A DNA stretch of 34,691 nt. It comes from a virus. Under the pieces are notes generated by a model, which was not told the origin of the DNA, did not search any database, and worked only from the letters and a program-made list of their open reading frames with translations. The stretch is from positions 1 through 34,691 of IMG/VR virus record IMGVR_UViG_3300033153_003943. The stretch is one strand, 5' to 3'. A program made the position numbers and the translations under genes. Numbering within the stretch: position 1 is the first letter of the stretch; each line of letters starts with the position of its first letter. Shown here in pieces: positions 30,229-34,691 of the stretch.

Positions 30229-31114
30229 TTTGTTGTTCTGTTACTCCCAAATCATCCAGTAAATTACGAATATAACCTATTCCAGGCTTATAAGGTCTAT
30301 TGTATTGTTGGTCTATCTTGTTCTTAATCTCCCAAGTAGCTAATCTCTTACCTCCACTATATTTATACCAGTCAACAAGGAAGGCTGTCAACTCCTCCTT
30401 AGTATCATATTGTCCTTTAAGGACGTGTATTAAGACCCACAGGCTACGTTCTCTACCATCCCCTACCTCTCTTATCTTTATAGTGTTTAGTAGTAATTTG
30501 ACCTCTTTACTGTTGGCTAACTCCTTAGTGTTCCAAACTGCTTGATTTGCTATACTAATCTTCTTTCTTCTTTGGTATTCATCCCATACTGGTTGAGGAA
30601 CCTTACCTTTATAAGGATACTCCTTATCTTTAGACACTAGCTTCTTACGATTACCAGTCTTCTCATTGACACCATACTCCATACGTATAAGGTGAGGACT
30701 ACATAACTGCATGTCAGGTCTAGGTAAATCTTTAGTGAAGAAAGACATGAAACTTCTTTTTAGTAATGCTATGTCTGTTGCTTCTTTAACGTTAACTATA
30801 CAGTGTAAGTGGTAGCTTTTACCCCCTGAATACCATTTACTCCATTTAATGTTGTTTTCTGTTAGTCTTCGTGCTATAATGTCTACTAGTCTCTTGTTTT
30901 CTTTTAAATCGTCAAAGTCGTACTCGAATACTATTTCTTCGTCTAGTACCATTCTGTGGTTGTATTCTTTTCGAGGTTCAAATTCTTTGCTTAGGAATAA
31001 TACTCTGTCTGACCATGTGTGTTTTAAAGTAGGTCTATAAGCTAACAGAATGTTCTTCTGATAGTTAGTATAGTACTTCTTCAGTAGTGGTCTGACTCTG
31101 TATTCCTTTCCCAT
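30212..31114 (-). CDS. Archaeo-eukaryotic primase (PriS-like, 300 aa)
   Basis: Primase that makes the starter oligonucleotide for replication. Catalytic motif I FEYDFDD (Asp66, Asp68), motif II SGGKSYHLH (about 96-104) and motif III LIRMEYGVNEKTG (about 142-155) follow the order of archaeal small primase subunits. A C-terminal helical part (ERSLWVLIHVLKGQYDTKEELTAFLVDWYKYS) resembles a PriCT-type domain. There is no fused helicase; the AAA+ protein at 34627 may serve. GGAGA precedes the ATG. Host primase acts as a two-subunit complex; this one may act alone. Confidence 0.85.
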   Translation of the reverse strand: MGKEYRVRPLLKKYYTNYQKNILLAYRPTLKHTWSDRVLFLSKEFEPRKEYNHRMVLDEEIVFEYDFDDLKENKRLVDIIARRLTENNIKWSKWYSGGKSYHLHCIVNVKEATDIALLKRSFMSFFTKDLPRPDMQLCSPHLIRMEYGVNEKTGNRKKLVSKDKEYPYKGKVPQPVWDEYQRRKKISIANQAVWNTKELANSKEVKLLLNTIKIREVGDGRERSLWVLIHVLKGQYDTKEELTAFLVDWYKYSGGKRLATWEIKNKIDQQYNRPYKPGIGYIRNLLDDLGVTEQQKTKDL

Positions 31115-31124
31115 TGTTCTCTCC

Positions 31125-31232
31125 TTAAAAAATCCAACTAAATGCCCATATACCTAGTTTAATTGTTAATCCAAAAACTATTAGCATAAACATTGCTGCT
31201 AGTATGTAAGCTGGTAGGTCTTCTATTTTCAT
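31125..31232 (-). CDS. Tiny single-span membrane protein (35 aa)
   Basis: A short frame MKIEDLPAYILAAMFMLIV... with one hydrophobic span of about 20 residues and a short aromatic tail (WAFSWIF). It joins the upstream gene by ATGA and leaves a GGAGA ribosome site for the primase. One of two tiny membrane proteins in this region. Confidence 0.55.
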   Translation of the reverse strand: MKIEDLPAYILAAMFMLIVFGLTIKLGIWAFSWIF

Positions 31233-31465
31233 TTTATTACCTCGTGTTTTACAACAGGAGATTTAACCTCTTCCTTACCTGCTTCAAAAGTAGCCTCTAG
31301 TCTGTTCTGAACGTCTAAGTTTTGTTGTAATACTTTCTCGAAGGGTAGGTTTAGGTCTGCTGCTTGATTCATACACATTCCAAAGAATGCTCCTCCTCCT
31401 CCGTAACCAGCCTTTACTTTCATGAAGGCTTTTGTTTGTTCCTCGTTTAATTCATATTTTTCCAT
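31229..31465 (-). CDS. Hypothetical protein (78 aa)
   Basis: Unrecognised acidic/helical protein MEKYELNEEQTKAFMKVKAGYGGGGAFF..., with a glycine patch (GYGGGGAFFGM) and a helical C-terminal half (QNRLEATFEAGKEEV). It is coupled to the tiny membrane protein that follows. No function assigned. Confidence 0.55.
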   Translation of the reverse strand: MEKYELNEEQTKAFMKVKAGYGGGGAFFGMCMNQAADLNLPFEKVLQQNLDVQNRLEATFEAGKEEVKSPVVKHEVIK

Positions 31466-31466
31466 T

Positions 31467-31568
31467 TTATGCCTCTAATATTTTTAGTACAAATACTACT
31501 CCCCAAACAATTATGTTTATTGAAAATAATATCCAAAAAGTTAATACAAGTCTATTAAATTTTTCCAT
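31467..31568 (-). CDS. Tiny single-span membrane protein (33 aa)
   Basis: A frame MEKFNRLVLTFWILFSINII... of 33 codons, mostly one membrane segment (VLTFWILFSINIIVWGVVFVL-type). AGAGG precedes the ATG and the next gene (31465) begins right after the stop. Perhaps an early membrane effector; unknown. Confidence 0.5.
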   Translation of the reverse strand: MEKFNRLVLTFWILFSINIIVWGVVFVLKILEA

Positions 31569-31569
31569 T

Positions 31570-31707
31570 TTATAATAACCTCTTTAGGCTGTTTAAAGCT
31601 CCGTCAATAGATTTTTGAGAAGAAAAAAACATCTCTTGCATGTGATTAAATAAATTCCATTTATCACTATCTTCTAGCAGGTTAAACTCTTCTTTAGTTA
31701 ATTTCAT
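31570..31707 (-). CDS. Tiny helical protein (45 aa)
   Basis: A frame MKLTKEEFNLLEDSDKWNLF... of 45 codons, charged and helical, ending in SLKRLL. It overlaps the upstream gene by 14 nt and is followed by the tiny membrane protein. No family. Confidence 0.5.
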   Translation of the reverse strand: MKLTKEEFNLLEDSDKWNLFNHMQEMFFSSQKSIDGALNSLKRLL

Positions 31708-31912
31708 TTTTCAACTCTTTTAATATATTTAAATAAGTTATTGCTTCTCCTTTAGTTTCAAAATCTAACGGTTCATCATAATTATAATAAGAATACTCTA
31801 AAGGAATCCAACCAAACCATTTCTTTTGTTTAATAACCCAACTAGTATGAGTATAGGGTTGATACTCAGAGTAAATTATCCTACTTGTTTTCTTAATTAT
31901 TTTATATTTCAT
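31694..31912 (-). CDS. Hypothetical protein (72 aa)
   Basis: Unrecognised basic, aromatic-rich protein (IIYSEYQPYTHTSWVIKQKKWFGWIPLEYSYYNYD). The sequence AGGTGTGAAGAATG at its start is shared with two neighbouring starts (32050 and 32187), a repeated leader motif in this operon. Confidence 0.6.
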   Translation of the reverse strand: MKYKIIKKTSRIIYSEYQPYTHTSWVIKQKKWFGWIPLEYSYYNYDEPLDFETKGEAITYLNILKELKNEIN

Positions 31913-31921
31913 TCTTCACAC

Positions 31922-32050
31922 CTATTCTTCTTCGCAAGAACACTCGTCATTATCTTGCCATTCATATTCAACTAATGTTCCACAATTAATACATTCATAA
32001 CACTGCTTACCTATGAAGTGTTCTTCTCCTCTACTTTCCGGACTACTCAT
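31922..32050 (-). CDS. Tiny zinc-ribbon-like protein (42 aa)
   Basis: MSSPESRGEEHFIGKQCYEC... contains CYECINC and, later, ECSCEEE, five cysteines in 42 residues, plausible zinc-binding. AGGTGTGAATAATG is the ribosome-site context. It begins on the last base of the next zinc-ribbon gene (TAATG). Confidence 0.6.
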   Translation of the reverse strand: MSSPESRGEEHFIGKQCYECINCGTLVEYEWQDNDECSCEEE

Positions 32051-32187
32051 TATTCACACCTATCAGGTATTAATATGATGTCTTCGCCACATTCATAACA
32101 TTCTGCTTCTGTATTAAGAAATCGTGGTTGTGATTTAAAAGATATTTTATTCTTACAATGAGGACACGTCATAACATATTCTTTCAT
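32050..32187 (-). CDS. Tiny zinc-ribbon protein (45 aa)
   Basis: MTCPHCKNKISFKSQ ... AECYECGEDIILIP has CPHC and CYEC pairs about 20 residues apart, a classic zinc ribbon. The ATG overlaps the nuclease stop (ATGA), with AGGTGTGAAG upstream. Likely a regulatory or protein-binding early gene. Confidence 0.7.
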   Translation of the reverse strand: MKEYVMTCPHCKNKISFKSQPRFLNTEAECYECGEDIILIPDRCE

Positions 32188-32888
32188 TCTTCACACCTGT
32201 TCTTAGTATCTAACCTATAACTAATAAGCTCCTGTCTCAAAACCTTATCAACAGGATACTTAATAACAACATACTTATCATCCTTAAGCCACACTAACTG
32301 TAACTCCTTAATAATAACACCTTTAGTCTTCTCAATGATATAACTATACATTAACAACTGTAAGTAATAAAGATTAATCTTACTATTATATAAATGCTTT
32401 ACTGGAGGAGCTAAACCATAGTCACCTTCTTCGTATGGTTTACTATTCATCTTAGCGTTGGTTTTCCAATCTACCAGTGTTACTGTTCCATCATCGTTGT
32501 GAGCTACCAAGTCTATGGTTCCTGCTATCATTATCTCTTCATCACATACTCTTAACTCACTATCAACCTTATTTGTATGTTCATCTAAATAATCTATAGC
32601 TCTTTTAGTCTTCTCTTCCATACTGGTTAATTTACTTTTATCATTTATAAAGTCTTCTATTTCGTTATGAACAAGAGTACCATAATCAGCCCTCTCCTTC
32701 CAATCCTTCAACCAATACCTTACTCCTTTCTTCTGAGCCTTAGCCCAAGCATAGTTTGCTAGCTTACGGGCTAGTCCTTTAGCATCGAAAGGTTTGAACA
32801 TGCTACCTACAAACTGTGTTACACTTAGAGCTTTCTCTCCATTAATGTGATATTCATGTTTTTTTTCATCAAATTTTAGTATTACCAT
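32184..32888 (-). CDS. PD-(D/E)XK nuclease, RecB/Cas4-like (234 aa)
   Basis: RecB-family exonuclease fold with the full motif set: GTLVHNEIEDF (His74), MIAGTIDLVAH (Asp126), TLVDWKTNAK (Asp140, Lys142) and LYYLQLLMYSY (Gln177-x3-Tyr181). It lacks the cysteine cluster of Cas4. Likely DNA end-processing or recombination exonuclease during replication. The N-terminus LKFDEKKHEYHINGEKALSVTQFV is that of phage RecB-like exonucleases. Coupled to a zinc-ribbon gene downstream. Its codon style changes from A/C-ending to T/G-ending and back within the gene. Confidence 0.85.
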   Translation of the reverse strand: MVILKFDEKKHEYHINGEKALSVTQFVGSMFKPFDAKGLARKLANYAWAKAQKKGVRYWLKDWKERADYGTLVHNEIEDFINDKSKLTSMEEKTKRAIDYLDEHTNKVDSELRVCDEEIMIAGTIDLVAHNDDGTVTLVDWKTNAKMNSKPYEEGDYGLAPPVKHLYNSKINLYYLQLLMYSYIIEKTKGVIIKELQLVWLKDDKYVVIKYPVDKVLRQELISYRLDTKNRCEE

Positions 32889-32889
32889 T

Positions 32890-33099
32890 TTACCATAGTT
32901 CTCCTAAAGGATTAAGTTTTATTTTTGTTTTAATTCTTTCTAATCTCTTATTCATAGCTTTAAGTGTGTACCTATGTCCTACTCCATATTCTTTTGCAGT
33001 AAAAGTTATATTTATAGTTGCAGGCATAGGAGCACCTTCATCTACAATAACAAAACCTTTTGTGTTTGTATAATTAATTGCTGTGTTTGTACCTACCAA
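32890..33099 (-). CDS. Hypothetical protein with TTG start (69 aa)
   Basis: Unrecognised. The frame opens at a TTG (33099) overlapping the previous stop, with GGAG about 9 nt before it. It has a beta-rich N-terminal half (AINYTNTKGFVIVDEGAPMPATINITFTAKEY) and a basic helix (YTLKAMNKRLERIKTKIKL). This is the only continuous frame in this space and it has an AGGAG just before the next gene. Confidence 0.5.
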   Translation of the reverse strand: MVGTNTAINYTNTKGFVIVDEGAPMPATINITFTAKEYGVGHRYTLKAMNKRLERIKTKIKLNPLGELW

Positions 33100-33230
33100 T
33101 TTGCATACTCCAAAGGATTTTTTTCTTCCTTTTTTAAAGGGAAATTTATTCCAGCATTAGACAACCTAGACAAATATCCTTTATAAAATTTCATTAATTC
33201 CTCATAAGTAATAGTACTACCTCCTACCAT
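33093..33230 (-). CDS. Tiny hypothetical protein (45 aa)
   Basis: A 45-codon frame MVGGSTITYEELMKFYKGYL... with a perfect GGAGGT ribosome site 6 nt before the ATG, the best in this region. It overlaps the AAA+ gene upstream by 7 nt and the next gene by 7 nt. No family recognised. Confidence 0.6.
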   Translation of the reverse strand: MVGGSTITYEELMKFYKGYLSRLSNAGINFPLKKEEKNPLEYANW

Positions 33231-34627
33231 CTTGTTACCTCCTTAGAATGAACAACATCCGAATAACAACTACACATAACATTACGGTTAGCAAACAAAG
33301 ACTCATCCTTAACCTTACGCAAATAAGTAACCTTATGAGCAATAGATTCCTTACCACTACCATTAGAGTTCTTACCCCTAGCTAACAAATAATTAATAGC
33401 AAAGTCCACATTATAACTCTTACCATAAACACTAGAAGGAATACCTAACTTGTTCATAAGAACAATGAAGTGTTCAGGAAACTTAAGCATATCATCATAA
33501 TCCTTAATAGCATTACGAACTACACCAAACCACATAATATACTCCTCCTCTGTATCAGAGTAAACGTTCAATCCTTTAAGTATCCAAGCTAAATTGTTTC
33601 TCCATCTTTCAGGATACTTAGTAAGGTCAGGAACAACAAACCTTTTCTGCTCGTTATTAAGTTGCTCTATGTAATAGAATGTACTACTTGCTATGTCTTT
33701 ATAGAAAGAGAAATTGTCCTTTATAAAGGCTTTAACATCAACTGTTGTTATCTCCTCAAAAGATTCATCATACCTACCATGCAATCTAAGAGGAAGGTAT
33801 CTGTCTTTAGCATTATCATCAGTCTTGTTATCGAAGAATTTAGAAGTGTTAGCGTAAGTAGAAATGTCGTTGAAGAATAGACTTAGGGATAGCTTAGATA
33901 AGTCTATTATTTCTTTAACTCCTCTACTCCTCTTGAACGTGCTTGGTTTGAAGTCTCCCGTATCTAGTAGGAACTGTTGTATTACATCCCATTCTGATTT
34001 ACGGATACTGCTTACTTCGTTAATAACGAGGTGATTGAGATAAGTCATGTACTCCAACTTAGCTACTGTAGGGTTAGTAACACTACCACAACCGCCTATA
34101 ATGTTGTCTAGTATAACTATCATACTATCTTTTCCGAATCCGGGGGGTGTACATATACGAACGTTAGCTCTATAAATTCTTTGTATTAAAGTGATTATTG
34201 TGTTTAGTATTTGGTGTCTTTTGTTAGTGTGACTTGATGATGATAGGGTATCTACTAGTTGTCGAAAGCTCATCTTTCTTTCTGGTGATATACGTGCAGG
34301 AACTGGTTTGTTTATTAGCCTGTATGCTTGTCCTCTGTGAGCTACGTCTTCCAATCCTTCTTCGTCTTCGGGACTGGGAAATATAGGTAGTAGTTCTTTT
34401 AGCATTACTTCTTTTCCTTTATCATCTATGCTACTTAGTAGGTATTTCGTTTTGTCTTTTTCTAATGTGTATCCCCAGAAGTCGTAGTTGTCGTTTGTTT
34501 CTCCTCCTGGAAAGGTTACTTTGTTGATGTGTATTTTGTCACTTGTTACGTTTGAGCTTGTTAGTAGTCCTTTGTATTGTTGTTTTTTGTATTCTTCTAC
34601 TAGGCTGTAGTGTAGTTTAGTTACCAT
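33224..34627 (-). CDS. AAA+/SF3-like ATPase, candidate replicative helicase (467 aa)
   Basis: P-loop ATPase. Walker A is TPPGFGKDS (residues 160-168, a degenerate GxGK[D]S form), Walker B HLVINE (199-204), a sensor-1-like Asn in LSLFFNDIS (253), and a candidate arginine finger in KDRYLPLRL (276). The ~150-residue N-terminal part and ~180-residue C-terminal part flank the ATPase. No MCM or DnaB signature is clear. With the primase and polymerase genes downstream, a helicase or loader role is likely. GGAG precedes the ATG. The N-terminal third uses A/C-ending codons, the C-terminal third T/G-ending. Confidence 0.7.
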   Translation of the reverse strand: MVTKLHYSLVEEYKKQQYKGLLTSSNVTSDKIHINKVTFPGGETNDNYDFWGYTLEKDKTKYLLSSIDDKGKEVMLKELLPIFPSPEDEEGLEDVAHRGQAYRLINKPVPARISPERKMSFRQLVDTLSSSSHTNKRHQILNTIITLIQRIYRANVRICTPPGFGKDSMIVILDNIIGGCGSVTNPTVAKLEYMTYLNHLVINEVSSIRKSEWDVIQQFLLDTGDFKPSTFKRSRGVKEIIDLSKLSLSLFFNDISTYANTSKFFDNKTDDNAKDRYLPLRLHGRYDESFEEITTVDVKAFIKDNFSFYKDIASSTFYYIEQLNNEQKRFVVPDLTKYPERWRNNLAWILKGLNVYSDTEEEYIMWFGVVRNAIKDYDDMLKFPEHFIVLMNKLGIPSSVYGKSYNVDFAINYLLARGKNSNGSGKESIAHKVTYLRKVKDESLFANRNVMCSCYSDVVHSKEVTRW

Positions 34628-34691
34628 GGTCTAACTCCTTAGTCCTCAAATTACTATGAAACCATCTCATAAAATCATCGTAGTATATTAG
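34617..34691 (-). CDS. 3' end of a gene cut by the window edge
   Basis: A frame open from the right edge, ending LRTKELDHGN and stop, overlaps the AAA+ start by 11 nt, the same kind of junction used through this region. It contains DDFMRWFHSN. If real, it is the C-terminus of an upstream early gene. Only 24 codons are visible, so the call is tentative. Confidence 0.45.
   Translation of the reverse strand, partial: LIYYDDFMRWFHSNLRTKELDHGN

Noticed and set aside
1-34691. CRISPR array, tRNA, rRNA, integrase or insertion sequence
   Set aside because: No regularly spaced direct repeats, no tRNA cloverleaf recognised, and no recombinase or transposase motif in any frame. A lytic virus is suggested but not proved.
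1-34691. Bacteriophage rather than archaeal virus
   Set aside because: PolA and HNH genes fit bacteria, but the repeated BRE/TATA promoters, leaderless start, AEP primase and absence of -35/-10 promoters favour an archaeal host. Spacer matches would settle it.

Overview
This window is most of the genome of a tailed virus (Caudoviricetes-like head-tail virus) that very probably infects an archaeon. The virus call rests on an ordered late-gene set: large terminase, portal, capsid protease, scaffold, HK97-fold major capsid protein, connector proteins, tail tube, tail chaperones, tape measure, baseplate hub, receptor-binding proteins and lysis genes. The archaeal call rests on the promoters. The same BRE/TATA block, TTACCGAAAG(G/C)TTTA(T/A)AT, stands about 25-35 bp before start codons at the left edge (73-91) and at 21203-21220, and again on the minus strand at 30179-30198. 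No bacterial -35/-10 pairs are apparent. Ribosome sites of the AGGTGA/GGAGG type are frequent. Base composition is AT-rich (about one third G+C by eye). The residue mix (many N, S, T) suggests a mesophilic host. I cannot name the host lineage; a methanogen, a DPANN archaeon or another AT-rich archaeon would all fit.

Layout: nt 1-22360 is a rightward late region. It holds packaging (TerL, 653-2254), head (portal 2753, protease 4078, a glycosyltransferase 4927, scaffold 6059, capsid 6533), a long repeat fibre placed directly after the capsid gene (7761-11255), connectors (11856-13785), tail tube (13802), tail chaperones (14689, 15023), tape measure (15243), baseplate and tail-tip genes (16967-20466), and a peptidase/holin-like lysis set (20466-21699). 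A membrane-anchored acidic protein closes the region (21761). Hairpin or U-tract terminators lie after the capsid gene and at the convergent junction (22395), and U-tracts follow the tail-tube and holin-like genes.

nt 22401-34691 is a leftward early/replication region. Reading in its own direction it holds an AAA+/helicase-like ATPase (34627), a PD-(D/E)XK nuclease (32888), a string of very small genes including two tiny zinc-ribbon proteins (33.2-31.1 kb), an archaeo-eukaryotic primase (31114), a triple promoter with a perfect 16-bp palindrome (30.1-30.2 kb), a calcineurin-like phosphoesterase, an HNH and a GIY-YIG nuclease, and a family A DNA polymerase with an unusual inserted zinc ribbon (27792). 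A second HNH nuclease follows. Last comes a tightly overlapped operon (25361-22401) of small proteins, two methyltransferases, a DUF616-type glycosyltransferase and a MazZ/DUF5664-type nucleotide pyrophosphohydrolase.

The replication set (AEP primase, AAA+ ATPase, PolA, RecB-like nuclease) should copy the genome, and the late region builds and releases virions. The most notable observations are: GATC, and also GGCC, are absent from the whole window by manual scan; PolA carries a zinc ribbon; a MazZ-like enzyme occurs with PolA; promoter and operator architecture is clear; and many coupled genes are under 50 codons. I found no tRNA, rRNA, CRISPR array, integrase, transposase or reverse transcriptase.
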